Origin: Streptomyces sp. ML-6
GTDB taxonomy: Bacteria > Actinomycetota > Actinomycetes > Streptomycetales > Streptomycetaceae
Direction: 5' to 3'
Assembly (NCBI RefSeq): GCF_030116705.1
Contig: NZ_JAOTIK010000001.1
Span: 6,476,501-6,540,500 of the forward strand
DNA: 64,000 bases
Shown: positions 41,750 through 50,182 of the stretch, in pieces
How the letters are laid out: each line of letters starts with the position of its first letter
Position numbering within the stretch: the stretch's first letter is position 1
The notes under the pieces: model-generated
Told to the model about the DNA's origin: nothing
The model's input: only the letters and a program-made list of their open reading frames with translations
The model's database searches: none
Made by a program: the position numbers and the translations under genes

Positions 41750-43216
41750 TCACCCCTCCAGCAGGGCGCCCATCCACTCCTCGATCCCGTCGGCGGTCCG
41801 CGGCAGCGCCGACGACATGAGACGGGCGCCGTCGTCCGTGATCACGAGGTCGTCCTCGATCCGCACCCCGATGCCGCGCAGCGCCCGGGGCAGCGTCTCG
41901 TCGTCCGGCTGGAGGTACAGCCCCGGCTCCACGGTCAGCACCTGACCGGCCTCCAGCCGCCCGTCCGGATACGCGGTGGCACGCGCCCCCGCGCAGTCGT
42001 GCACGTCCATGCCGAGCATGTGGCCGCTGCTGCAGAGCGTGTACCGGCGGTGGAGGCCGTTGTCCGGGTGGAGCGCCTCCTCGGCGGACACCGGCAGCAC
42101 GCCCCATTCGTGCAGCCCCTCGGCGATGACCCGCATGGCCGCCAGGTGGAAGTCGCGGAAGCGGGCCCCCGGGCGCAGGGCGGCGATGCCCGCCTCCTGC
42201 GCGGCCAGCACCAGTTCGTACACGCTGCGCTGCACGGGGGAGAACCGGCCGGACAGCGGCAGGGTACGGGTGATGTCGGCGGTGTAGAGGGTGTCGGTCT
42301 CCACGCCCGCGTCCAGCAGCAGCAACCGGTCGCGCTCCAGCGGGCCGTCGTTGCGGCTCCAGTGCAGGACGCAGGCGTGTGCCCCGGCGGCGGCGATCGT
42401 GGAGCGGCCCGGCCCGTTCCCCTCCAGCCGGGCCCGCAGATCGAAGACGCCCTCGATCCAGCGTTCCCCGCGCGGGTGCCGCAGCGCCTGCGGCAGGCTC
42501 CGCACCACGTCCTCGAACCCCGTCACCGTCGCGTCCACGGCGTGCTGCAACTGCCCGGTCTCCCAGGGGTCCTTGACGAGCCGCAGCTCGCTGAGCACCG
42601 CTTCGAGACCGGCGGGCAACGGACGCGTCGAGTGCAGGACGCGGCGGGAGCGCAGGAGTTCGTCGACGGACGGGTCCACCCCGCCCAGCACCCGCACCGG
42701 GGGCTGCGGGCCGGTGAGCAGCTTCTCCCAGGCGGCCAGGTCCGCGCAGCGGATGCCGGTGATCCGGGCCGCCTCCTCCAGGTCGGGCCTGCGGCCGACC
42801 CAGAACTCCCCGTACCTGCGGTCGCGGTAGAACTCGTGACCGGTGCGCGGGGACCGGGGTCGCAGGTACAGCACCGCTTCGTGCCGCTCGTCGCCATCGG
42901 GTTCCAGGACGAGGACGTGGCCGGCCTGGTCCTCGCCGGTGAGGCCGGTGAGCCAGGCGTAGCCGGTGTGGGGCCGGAAGCGGTGGTCGGTGTCGTGGGA
43001 GCGGACCGCGGGCGCGCCCGCCGGGATGATCAGGCGCTCGCCGGGGAAACGGGCGGCCAGCCGGGCGCGGCGGGCGGGGGTGGCGTCGAAGGAGGGGACG
43101 CGGAGGTCCGCCGGCAGCGGTGACTCGGCCCACCCGGTGGCCATGAAGGCGTTCAGTGCGGGGGAGACCGGCAGATCGTGGCTGCCGGTGCGGGGAGTGA
43201 CGGGGGTACGGGACAC
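41750..43216 (-). CDS. pepP: Xaa-Pro aminopeptidase P
   Basis: A 488-aa M24B metallopeptidase that removes N-terminal residues from peptides whose second residue is proline. It has an N-terminal AMP_N domain (about 50-190; FPGERLIIPAG, GYAWLTGL). The dinuclear-metal pita-bread domain shows the ligands Asp and Asp in LLLDAGVETDTLYTADITRT, His in SSGHMLGMDVHD, Glu in VEPGLYL and Glu in GVRIEDDL. It faces the collagenase gene and could process Pro-rich collagen fragments. GTG at 43214-43216 has GAGGAG upstream. Confidence 0.88.
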   Translation of the reverse strand: MSRTPVTPRTGSHDLPVSPALNAFMATGWAESPLPADLRVPSFDATPARRARLAARFPGERLIIPAGAPAVRSHDTDHRFRPHTGYAWLTGLTGEDQAGHVLVLEPDGDERHEAVLYLRPRSPRTGHEFYRDRRYGEFWVGRRPDLEEAARITGIRCADLAAWEKLLTGPQPPVRVLGGVDPSVDELLRSRRVLHSTRPLPAGLEAVLSELRLVKDPWETGQLQHAVDATVTGFEDVVRSLPQALRHPRGERWIEGVFDLRARLEGNGPGRSTIAAAGAHACVLHWSRNDGPLERDRLLLLDAGVETDTLYTADITRTLPLSGRFSPVQRSVYELVLAAQEAGIAALRPGARFRDFHLAAMRVIAEGLHEWGVLPVSAEEALHPDNGLHRRYTLCSSGHMLGMDVHDCAGARATAYPDGRLEAGQVLTVEPGLYLQPDDETLPRALRGIGVRIEDDLVITDDGARLMSSALPRTADGIEEWMGALLEG

Positions 43217-43660
43217 GGGCGTTGCTCCTCGGGGGACTCGGGGGACTCGGGGGACTCGGGGGACTCGGGGACTCCTGGGCTCAGGGGCTCGGGGACTCAG
43301 GGGCTCGGGGGTTCTGAGGGACCGTCTGGGGCTCTGAGGGACCGGGGGTGGAGCCGGGGTTGCGGCTCTCCGGGGGCGCGGTGGTGTGGTCACGCGGTGG
43401 TCGAAACCGGTGGTGGCGGCCGGGGTGTGCGGGCCGGATGCCACATCCCGCGCTGCGACGAGAAGTTGGCGCGCAGATGAATGTGTGCGCGAGGGGTTCC
43501 AAAGAACATGTGACATGTGCCATTGTACAGCGCGCAAGGGAACGGAAGTCGTGCTCATGTCACGCGTGAGGACGGTTCAGACCCTGTCCGGCCCCGGGCC
43601 CTTGCATTCCCCCACAGCCGCGCCCTGGTGCGCGGTCATCACTCCGCTTGGAGGCAGCAC
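43217..43660. promoter_or_regulatory. Divergent control region of pepP and collagenase
   Basis: No gene is seen here. Close to pepP is a 9-bp tandem repeat (43231-43274). Nearer the collagenase, GTGACAT occurs at 43510-43516, within ACATGTGACATGTG followed by CATTGTACA, and in reverse orientation at 43557-43563. These two copies lie 145 and 98 bp before the collagenase start and resemble the sites at 34816 and 40942. Confidence 0.5.
43231..43274. repeat. 9-bp GGGGGACTC tandem repeat
   Basis: Four exact copies of GGGGGACTC (43231-43266) and a shortened fifth lie just upstream of the pepP start, in its presumed 5' region. Decayed GGCTC/GGACTC copies continue to about 43350. Confidence 0.9.
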
Positions 43661-46048
43661 GTGAAGAACCTGAGGGTTCGGCAAAAAATAACCGGATTGT
43701 CCACCGCGGTCCTGGCGGCCTGCCTGGGCGTGAGCCTGTTCACGACACCGAGCCAGGCCGTCGAACAGCGCTCCGCCGTATCGACCGTGACTCCGGCTCA
43801 CTCCTCGGACATCGCCCGGAAGAAGGCGGAAGCCCCGGCCGAGGATTCCGGCGGCCCCACCGCCGAGTCGCTGACGGCGCCCGCCGCCGATGCCGGTCAC
43901 GTCCGGCGCGAAAAGCTCGAGGCCGCCGACCAGCCTCCGCTGTCCGCCTCCAAGGACGCGCTCGAGCGGGACTACGACGACCAGGCCGCCGCGCTCCCGA
44001 GCCACCGGGCGCCTTCCATGAAGGCCGAGAAGCGCCGCACCGAGAAGCCGGGCACGGCCGCTGCCGAGTGCAACCTCACCGATTTCACCAACAACACCGG
44101 GAGCGCCCTGGTCGAGAAGGTCAAAGCGGCCACCACCGACTGCGTCAACTCGCTGTTCCGCATCCAGGGCCAGGACGGCTACCACGCCTTCCGCGAGGAC
44201 CAGATGGTCACCATCGCCAACGCGATGCGCGACGCATCGGCCTCCTACCCGGGTGACGCCAGCACCGGCATGCCGCAGCTGATCCTCTTCCTCCGGGCCG
44301 GCTACTACGTCCAGTACTACGACCCCGAGACCGTCGGGGAGTACGGACCGCGGCTGGTGACGGCCATTCAGGGAGCGCTCGACGGCTTCTTCGGCTCCTC
44401 GCACGCCTTCGACGTCACCGACGCCAACGGCGAGAGCCTGTCCGAGGCGATCATCCTGGTCGACAGCTCGGAGCAGAACGCCCGTTACCTGAACATCGTC
44501 AAGAAGATGCTGGCCGACTACGACGAGTCGTACAACGACTTGTGGCACATGCGCAACGCCGTGAACAGCGTGTACACGGTGATGTTCCGCGGCCACCAGG
44601 TGCCGGAGTTCATCACCGCCATCGAGGCCGACCCCAGCGTGCTGGCCTCGCTGCGCGACTTCGCCGCGAACCACCTCGACCTGCTCGGCACCGAGAACTC
44701 GTTCCTGGCCGCCAACGCGGGACTCGAACTCGGCCGCTTCCTCAAGGAGGACTCGCTGCGCGACAAGGCGAGCCCGCTGGTGCTCGAACTGATGGGCAAG
44801 AGCTCCATCGACGGCCCCACCGCTCCGCTCTGGATCAACCTGGCCAAGATGGTCGACGCCTACGACCAGGCCAACTGCGCGAAGTACGACGCCTGCAACC
44901 TCGCGGAGCGCCTCGAGAAGACCGTCCTGCCGGTGAAGCACACCTGTAGCGACAGCATCACCATTCGGGCGCAGGAGATGGCCACGAAGGAGCTCGAGGC
45001 CAGCTGCACCAGCCTGCTCAACCAGGACGCCTACTTCCACGAGGTGGCCCGGGACAACGGCGCGGTCGCCGATGACAACAACAAAACCATCGAGGTCATC
45101 GCCTTCGATTCCAGCACCGACTACCAGACCTACGCCGGCGTGATCTTCGGCATCGACACCAACAACGGTGGCATGTACCTGGAGGGCGACCCCAAGGCCG
45201 AGGGCAACCAGCCCCGCTTCATCGCCTACGAGGCCGAGTGGGCCCGCCCCGACTTCCAGATCTGGAACCTCAACCACGAGTACACGCACTACCTCGACGG
45301 TCGCTACAACATGTACGGCGACTTCGCCGCCGGCATGACCACGCCGACCGTCTGGTGGGTCGAGGGCTTCGCGGAGTTCGTCTCCTACTCGTACCGCAAG
45401 CTCGCCTACGAGGACGCCATCGCCCAGGCCGCGAACCGCACCTACCCCCTGAGCACCCTGTTCGACACCACCTACGACAACGCCGACCAGACCCGCGTGT
45501 ACAACTGGGGCTATCTGGCCGTCCGTTACATGCTCGAATCCCACCGCTCGGACGTCGACACCCTGCTCGGCCTCTACCGCAAGGGCGACTGGAACGGCGC
45601 CCGCACCCTGCTCACCTCGACCATCGGCAACCGCTACGACGCCGACTGGAACACCTGGCTGGAGGCCTGCGCGGCCGGTGCCTGCGGCGGCGGTTCCACC
45701 AACCCGCCCGGCGAGATCACCGAGTGCAAGGACGCCGACACCCGGCTGCTGGGCAAGAACTGCATGCGCAGCAACCTGAAGGCCGTCAAGGGCGACTACG
45801 CCTACCTGGCCGTCGTCATCCCGGCCGGCACCACCCAGCTGAAGATCACCTCGACCGGTGGCACGGGTGACGCCGACCTCTACTACAGCGACAAGGAGTG
45901 GGCGACCACCCAGGTCAACACCGACAAGTCCGTCGGGGCGGGCAACGAGCACACCCTGACCATCAACAACCCCACCCCCGGCTACCACTTCATCAGCCTC
46001 TACGGCAACGAGGCGTTCGAGGGCGCCAAGGTCACCACCGAGTTCTGA
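43661..46048 (+). CDS. Secreted microbial collagenase (peptidase M9)
   Basis: A 795-aa exported zinc metalloprotease that cleaves triple-helical collagen. Signal peptide 1-36 ends PSQA. An M9 N-terminal activator domain (about 130-400) follows. The peptidase domain (400-690) has H539-E-Y-T-H543, in NLNHEYTHYLDG, and the third ligand Glu in WWVEGFAEF (E568 or E572). A C-terminal PPC-type domain (about 705-795, DADLYYSDKEW, GYHFISLYG) may bind substrate. There is no PKD domain, so it is a short collagenase. GTG start with GGAGG upstream. It is divergent from pepP and adjacent to the hydroxyproline operon. Confidence 0.95.
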   Translation: MKNLRVRQKITGLSTAVLAACLGVSLFTTPSQAVEQRSAVSTVTPAHSSDIARKKAEAPAEDSGGPTAESLTAPAADAGHVRREKLEAADQPPLSASKDALERDYDDQAAALPSHRAPSMKAEKRRTEKPGTAAAECNLTDFTNNTGSALVEKVKAATTDCVNSLFRIQGQDGYHAFREDQMVTIANAMRDASASYPGDASTGMPQLILFLRAGYYVQYYDPETVGEYGPRLVTAIQGALDGFFGSSHAFDVTDANGESLSEAIILVDSSEQNARYLNIVKKMLADYDESYNDLWHMRNAVNSVYTVMFRGHQVPEFITAIEADPSVLASLRDFAANHLDLLGTENSFLAANAGLELGRFLKEDSLRDKASPLVLELMGKSSIDGPTAPLWINLAKMVDAYDQANCAKYDACNLAERLEKTVLPVKHTCSDSITIRAQEMATKELEASCTSLLNQDAYFHEVARDNGAVADDNNKTIEVIAFDSSTDYQTYAGVIFGIDTNNGGMYLEGDPKAEGNQPRFIAYEAEWARPDFQIWNLNHEYTHYLDGRYNMYGDFAAGMTTPTVWWVEGFAEFVSYSYRKLAYEDAIAQAANRTYPLSTLFDTTYDNADQTRVYNWGYLAVRYMLESHRSDVDTLLGLYRKGDWNGARTLLTSTIGNRYDADWNTWLEACAAGACGGGSTNPPGEITECKDADTRLLGKNCMRSNLKAVKGDYAYLAVVIPAGTTQLKITSTGGTGDADLYYSDKEWATTQVNTDKSVGAGNEHTLTINNPTPGYHFISLYGNEAFEGAKVTTEF

Positions 46049-46064
46049 TCCTCACGACCCCCAT

Positions 46065-46107
46065 GGCATCGGCCGGCCGAGTGATGTCCGCTCGGCCGGC
46101 CGGTGCC
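46065..46107. terminator. Terminator of the collagenase gene
   Basis: A 17-bp stem between 46065-46081 and 46091-46107 has one G-T pair and a 9-nt loop, its core being CGGCCGGCCGAG with CTCGGCCGGCCG. It starts 17 nt past the stop and also faces the converging barstar gene. Confidence 0.8.
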
Positions 46108-46143
46108 GTCCCCGGGCCGGGCCCGCAGGCTCCGGCCCGGGGC

Positions 46144-46533
46144 TCACGACAACCGCAGCGTGCCGGGCGTCGCGTCGTCCGCCAGGATCTCCACGATCAG
46201 GTCGAAGAGCGTCGGCCCCCGCCCGGCCAGGGCCTCGTCGAGCCGCTTCCGCATCGCGGGCCGGTTGGTGGGATGCGCCCGCTCCAGGCTCCGCCGCAGC
46301 TGACGGGCCGTCTCCTCGTGGCCCAGGGCCCGCGCGGAGAGCATGTGGTCCCGCCATTCGAAGACGAAGTCGCCGTCGTCCGGGGTGCCCATCCCGCCGC
46401 CCAGGCAGTCCGCGAGGGCGTCCAGGTTGCGGCCGAAGTACCCGCCGGGGCCGTTCACGGCCTCGCCGATCACTTCCCAGAAGCGTTCCAGGCCGGTGAC
46501 CCGGGAACCCTCGATCACATAGGTCACGGTCAT
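46144..46533 (-). CDS. Barstar-family ribonuclease inhibitor
   Basis: A 129-aa cytoplasmic immunity protein. It begins with the barstar fold MTVTYVIEGSRVTGLERFWEVIGEAV, then FGRNLDALADCLGGG (the helix/acidic surface that plugs the barnase active site) and DFVFEWRDH. The C-terminal 45 residues extend beyond classical barstar (about 90 aa). It lies downstream of, and in the same direction as, an RNase Sa-type gene, making a toxin/inhibitor pair. Confidence 0.88.
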   Translation of the reverse strand: MTVTYVIEGSRVTGLERFWEVIGEAVNGPGGYFGRNLDALADCLGGGMGTPDDGDFVFEWRDHMLSARALGHEETARQLRRSLERAHPTNRPAMRKRLDEALAGRGPTLFDLIVEILADDATPGTLRLS

Positions 46534-46668
46534 GGGAGGGAGCGTACAAGTGCGAACCGGATGGCGGACACCGACCGCGGCCCGTGCTCGGGCGGGCCGC
46601 GGTGCCGGGTCCTCGATCCGCGCCGCAGGTGGGGGACTACGGCGCGGACCGGTCCGAGGGGCCGGGCC

Positions 46669-47070
46669 TCAGCAGCCCGGGTCGATCAGGTCGAAGGTGG
46701 CGTAGTGGTCGCTGGTGTAGTAGTCCTCCTGCGCCCGCTCGCCCGTGACGATGCGCCGCGCGCCGCGGGTCGGGGAGCCGGGGGTGATGACCGTGTACTC
46801 GTGGTAGTAGCCGGTGCTGTGGCTGGGCAGGACGCCTTCCCGGTTCTGGAAGACGGTGCCGTCCTGGGAGTAGGGGAACGGGCCGCCCGCCTCGATCAGA
46901 TCGAGGGTGTCGTGGGCCTGGGAGGGCAGGTCCGAGTAGCAGATGCTGCCGACCGATTCGGTGGCGGCGGTCGCGGTCGCGGTGACCGGGCCGCCTATCA
47001 GGAGAGCGGACAGGAGGGCGGCTGCGCCACCCAGCATGGTGATCCGTGGGGGGATTCGCATGACCCCCAT
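46669..47070 (-). CDS. Secreted guanyl-specific ribonuclease (RNase Sa type)
   Basis: A 133-aa exported RNase of the barnase/T1 superfamily that cuts RNA after guanosine. Signal peptide about 1-36. The mature part is almost identical in key segments to RNase Sa: GPFPYSQDGTVFQNRE, YYHEYTVITPG (catalytic Glu), TRGARRIVTGE (Arg), and TSDHYATFDLID (catalytic His). The two terminal cysteines of the known disulphide are present. ATG at 47059-47061 is an alternative start. A gap of 135 bp separates it from the barstar gene. Confidence 0.93.
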   Translation of the reverse strand: MGVMRIPPRITMLGGAAALLSALLIGGPVTATATAATESVGSICYSDLPSQAHDTLDLIEAGGPFPYSQDGTVFQNREGVLPSHSTGYYHEYTVITPGSPTRGARRIVTGERAQEDYYTSDHYATFDLIDPGC

Positions 47071-47359
47071 GATGACGCGCGTAGATGCGGTCGCGTCAAC
47101 GCCGATCGATGTGAATTTTTTGGAAGTTAACCCGATGGGCGTACACGTGACTTCCGTATGTCCTACGGGTCGCGGGCGTATTTCCTCCCGCTGTGCACTT
47201 ATTGATGAATCGACAAGAGTGGCGGCCCGCCGGTGGGGCATGCATCCCGTGAACGTCTTCCGCGGGAGTTCGACGGCCATCCGGAAACGGGGAAGCGGAC
47301 GGACGGGACGAGGGACCGGAACGACGACCAGGGGGCTATCCACTGTGTGGGCGGGGGAC

Positions 47360-47809
47360 ATGATGAACCATCAGGGAGACACCGATTCCATGGAGGACGA
47401 GGCCTTGCGCGGGCCGGGGACGCAGGGGCCGCAGCCGGTCCGGCTGTGTCGCAGGGTGGCCCGCGCCGATCTGGCGGCCGTGGGCGAAGTGCGCTGCGCG
47501 TTACGGGAGTTCCTGCGCTACCGGTGGCCGGGCGAGCCGGCCGAGGTGGCGGAGCTGCTGCTGAGCGAGCTGGTGACCAACGCACTGATCCACACCGGAC
47601 ACGGGGCGGTCGTCACGGCGAGCGTGGCCCCCGCGAAACTGCGGGTGGAAGTGAGGGACTTCGTCTCCGGACTGCCCCTGTCGTACGTGCCGGACGCCGA
47701 CGACGACACGCACGGACGGGGACTGATCCTGGTACGGAGCCTGGCGGACGCCTGGGGGGTGAGCACGCGGGCACTGGGCAAGGTGGTCTGGTTCGAACTG
47801 GACGGCTGA
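47360..47809 (+). CDS. Anti-sigma-factor-type ATPase (HATPase_c_2, RsbW/SpoIIAB-like)
   Basis: A 149-aa GHKL kinase domain protein. The N-box is in LLLSELVTNALIHTG (about 70-84), G1-like D in LRVEVRDFVSGLP, and G2 GRGLILVRSLADAWG. Streptomyces has dozens of such stand-alone ATPases; they may phosphorylate anti-anti-sigma factors. No partner gene lies nearby, and there is no transmembrane segment. ATG at 47360 follows GGCGGGGGAC; a second ATG is adjacent. Confidence 0.85.
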   Translation: MMNHQGDTDSMEDEALRGPGTQGPQPVRLCRRVARADLAAVGEVRCALREFLRYRWPGEPAEVAELLLSELVTNALIHTGHGAVVTASVAPAKLRVEVRDFVSGLPLSYVPDADDDTHGRGLILVRSLADAWGVSTRALGKVVWFELDG

Positions 47810-47923
47810 GGGCCCTGACGCACCGTTGGTGACGATGTGCCAGGGCCCGTGACGGCCGTCCGCCGATCGAAGGAGGAGCGCCGCCCGGCCGTCCGGGCGG
47901 CACCCCGGGAGAACCGCGGGGCA

Positions 47924-48997
47924 TCAGCCGAACTGCTGCTCCAGGTCCTTCAGTTTCCGTTCCAGCGAGTCGAGCCGGGGCAGGGCCTGGGTGTCGTCCT
48001 CGGTGGTGAGGTCGACGGTGGCCGGATCAACCGGCTCCCGGTCCGGAGTACCGGGGCTCGGACCCGTCACGGCTTGCAGGGACGGCCGGGGGCGCAGGGG
48101 CAGTTGTCCCGGCTCGGATATGGCGGGCTCCACGACGGCCTGTGCGGTGCCCGTCGCGGGGGCGATGGCCTGGACGTCCACGGGAGCGGCCCGGCCCACC
48201 CGGTGCCAGGCCCGGTTCTGCCGGTTCAGCGCCTTGATGTGGGCCCGGTCCAGTTTCTCCTGGTCCTTCCGGCGGAGCCGGTTCTGCTCCTTCTCCCGCC
48301 GGTCCTCACGCACCTCCTCGACGGCCTCGTCCAGGGTGCGCACGCCTTCCAGGAGCATCAGCGACCAGGCGCAGAAGGTCTCCCGGGGCGCGCGCAGCCA
48401 CCGCACGATCCGGATCTGCGGCAACGGGCGGGGCACCAGGCCCTGCTCGCGCAGCGCGGCCCGGCGGGTCTGCTTCAGCGCCCGGTCGAAGAGCACGGCC
48501 GCCGAGAGCGACATCCCGGCGAAGAAGTGCGGCGCGCCCGCGTGGTCGATCCCGCGGGGCGCGTGCACCCAGTTGAACCAGGCGGCCGCACCGGCGAACG
48601 TCCACACGAGCAGGCGCGAGCCGAGAGCCGCGTCACCGTGACTGGCCTCGCGCACCGCGAGTACGGAACAGAACATGGCGGCCCCGTCCAGGCCGAACGG
48701 GACGAGGTACTCCCAGCCCCCGGAGAGGCCGAGGTTCTGCTCGCCGAAGCCGACGAGCCCGTGGAAGGAGAGTGCGGCGGCCACCGCCGCACAGCAGAAC
48801 AGCAGGACGTACGAGGCGGTGGCGTACAGGGCCTCCTTGCGTCTGCGGCGCTCCTCGCTGCGTTCCCAGCTGTCGTCGGCCGCGGACGTGTCAGCGGTGC
48901 GCCTGCCGCGTGCGACCACCGCCACCGCCGCCAGCACTCCCACGAGCAGCACGGCGCCCGGAAGCAGCCAATTCAGCGATATGTCGGTCAGTCTCAT
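47924..48997 (-). CDS. DUF2637 family membrane protein
   Basis: A 357-aa protein. A first helix (WLLPGAVLLVGVLAAVAVVA) is followed by a charged linker and then the DUF2637 core of about four helices (YVLLFCCAAVAAALSFHGLV to FFAGMSLSAAVLFDRAL, with a WEYLVPFGLDGAAMFCSVLAVR and FNWVHAP). A long C-terminal cytosolic tail is rich in Arg/Lys and ends with a coiled-coil-like LDSLERKLKDLEQQF. DUF2637 proteins resemble plasmid spread/transfer proteins of actinomycetes, but no conjugation gene is near. Function unknown. Confidence 0.82.
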   Translation of the reverse strand: MRLTDISLNWLLPGAVLLVGVLAAVAVVARGRRTADTSAADDSWERSEERRRRKEALYATASYVLLFCCAAVAAALSFHGLVGFGEQNLGLSGGWEYLVPFGLDGAAMFCSVLAVREASHGDAALGSRLLVWTFAGAAAWFNWVHAPRGIDHAGAPHFFAGMSLSAAVLFDRALKQTRRAALREQGLVPRPLPQIRIVRWLRAPRETFCAWSLMLLEGVRTLDEAVEEVREDRREKEQNRLRRKDQEKLDRAHIKALNRQNRAWHRVGRAAPVDVQAIAPATGTAQAVVEPAISEPGQLPLRPRPSLQAVTGPSPGTPDREPVDPATVDLTTEDDTQALPRLDSLERKLKDLEQQFG

Positions 48998-49189
48998 GCG
49001 CGGTCCCTCGTGTCGCGTAGGGCATTTCGGGCGACATGATTGCCGAAACCCCCTCGCGCACAGGAGGGTTTCGGGGCAAGAGAACGCCAATGGGTCGGCG
49101 GGACGCGCGGATGACCGGGATCTGCTCGAATGCCCGTATGCGGCAGTCGAGTTGCGTTCGAATCAGGTGACCCGTACGGGCGGTGTCAC

Positions 49190-50038
49190 TCAGCGGGTGG
49201 CCGCGAGCTTGCGGACCCGGTCGGTGTCGCAGGTGCGCGGGCAGGTGACGCAGGTGTCCTCGGGGCGCAGGGTGTAGAAGAGGCAGCAGCTCGCCCGGTC
49301 GCGGGTGGGCAGCGGTTCGCCGTCCGGCCCGGTCAGTTCGCGGAACCCGGCCGAGCCGACGTACGGCTTCGTGGTGCCCGGCAGCAGCGCCTCCAGCTCG
49401 GCCATCGCCCGGCGCTCCTCGCCGAGCAGATGGGCGATGTACCAGAGGCCCTCGACGATCTCGTCCGTCGCCATCCCCCACAGCGCCCGCCTGCCGCGCC
49501 GCATCCGGGGCCCGAAGCCGTCGAGCACCGGACCGATGTGGTCGGCCACGGCCGTCAGCACCTCGGCGCGCAGCGCGGCCTCGTCGGGCACCACGCGGGC
49601 ACCCGGCAGCACGGCGGCCGGATCGTCCGGCAGGCAGGCGAACTCCCGCACCCGCACGGTCAGATGACCCAGCGCCCGCTGGAACGCCACGTCCTCGACG
49701 GGAATCCGGGGCACCCGCCGGTGCAGGAACCACGGCACCGTCACCAGCAGACAGGCCGGCCAGGCGTAGCGGTGCAGCCCGAAGCTGGCGACCACGTCGG
49801 GGCGGGGCTGCTGCCCGTAGTCCCGCAGCACCTGCGCGTGGTCCCAGGCGAGGAAGGCGTCGAGCGCCGCGCCCCCCGCCGCGAGCTCCTGCGCGCCGAC
49901 CCAGCCCGCACCGTCGGGCGTCGGCTCGTCGTCCGTCAGCACCTGTGCGCGCAGCCCGGGGAAGACCTCGGCCAGACGCGCGTACGCGCCGGTCACGGCG
50001 GACCCGGTGGCGTGGGGGAGCAGGGCTGGGAGTGTCAT
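49190..50038 (-). CDS. FhuF-like (2Fe-2S) ferric-siderophore reductase
   Basis: A 282-aa protein. Its C-terminus has the FhuF-type cluster motif: CC, 10 residues, C, 2 residues, C (SCCLFYTLRPEDTCVTCPRTC, in parts). The N-terminal region includes ASFGLHRYAWPACLLVTVPWFL, common to this family. It likely reduces Fe(III)-siderophores in the cytoplasm to release iron. A near-perfect iron box lies 27-45 bp upstream, so it should be induced by iron starvation. No siderophore transport or biosynthesis genes are adjacent. Confidence 0.87.
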   Translation of the reverse strand: MTLPALLPHATGSAVTGAYARLAEVFPGLRAQVLTDDEPTPDGAGWVGAQELAAGGAALDAFLAWDHAQVLRDYGQQPRPDVVASFGLHRYAWPACLLVTVPWFLHRRVPRIPVEDVAFQRALGHLTVRVREFACLPDDPAAVLPGARVVPDEAALRAEVLTAVADHIGPVLDGFGPRMRRGRRALWGMATDEIVEGLWYIAHLLGEERRAMAELEALLPGTTKPYVGSAGFRELTGPDGEPLPTRDRASCCLFYTLRPEDTCVTCPRTCDTDRVRKLAATR

Positions 50039-50064
50039 GCAGGACCACCGAATCACGACCGTTT

Positions 50065-50083
50065 GCAGGTAAGCCTTACCTTA
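50065..50083 (-). promoter_or_regulatory. Iron box (DmdR/IdeR type operator)
   Basis: On the minus strand TAAGGTAAGGCTTACCTGC matches the 19-bp DtxR-family consensus (TTAGGTTAGGCTNACCTAA) at most positions and has the dyad GGTAAG-CTTACC. It lies 27 bp upstream of the reductase start. Confidence 0.8.
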
Positions 50084-50100
50084 CCCGAACGGATCGATGT

Positions 50101-50160
50101 TTGAACTGCGAGGTCCTGCGCCTATCGTGCACGAGGGGCATGGTGCACGCGACTCGTGCC
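50101..50160 (+). promoter_or_regulatory. Promoter region of the second GntR gene
   Basis: TTGAAC (50101-50106), 16-nt spacer, TATCGT (50123-50128) predicts a start near 50135. GTGCACGAG (50127-50135) and CTCGTGCC (50153-50160) form an inverted repeat around another GTGCAC (50143-50148). This could be an autoregulatory operator. Confidence 0.5.
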
Positions 50161-50182
50161 CGTGGCAGGTCGAGGAGGTCCA

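Noticed and set aside
47924..48997. DUF2637 protein as evidence of an integrated conjugative plasmid
   Set aside because: No replication, Tra/FtsK-like, integrase or attachment-site sequence lies nearby, and flanking genes look chromosomal.
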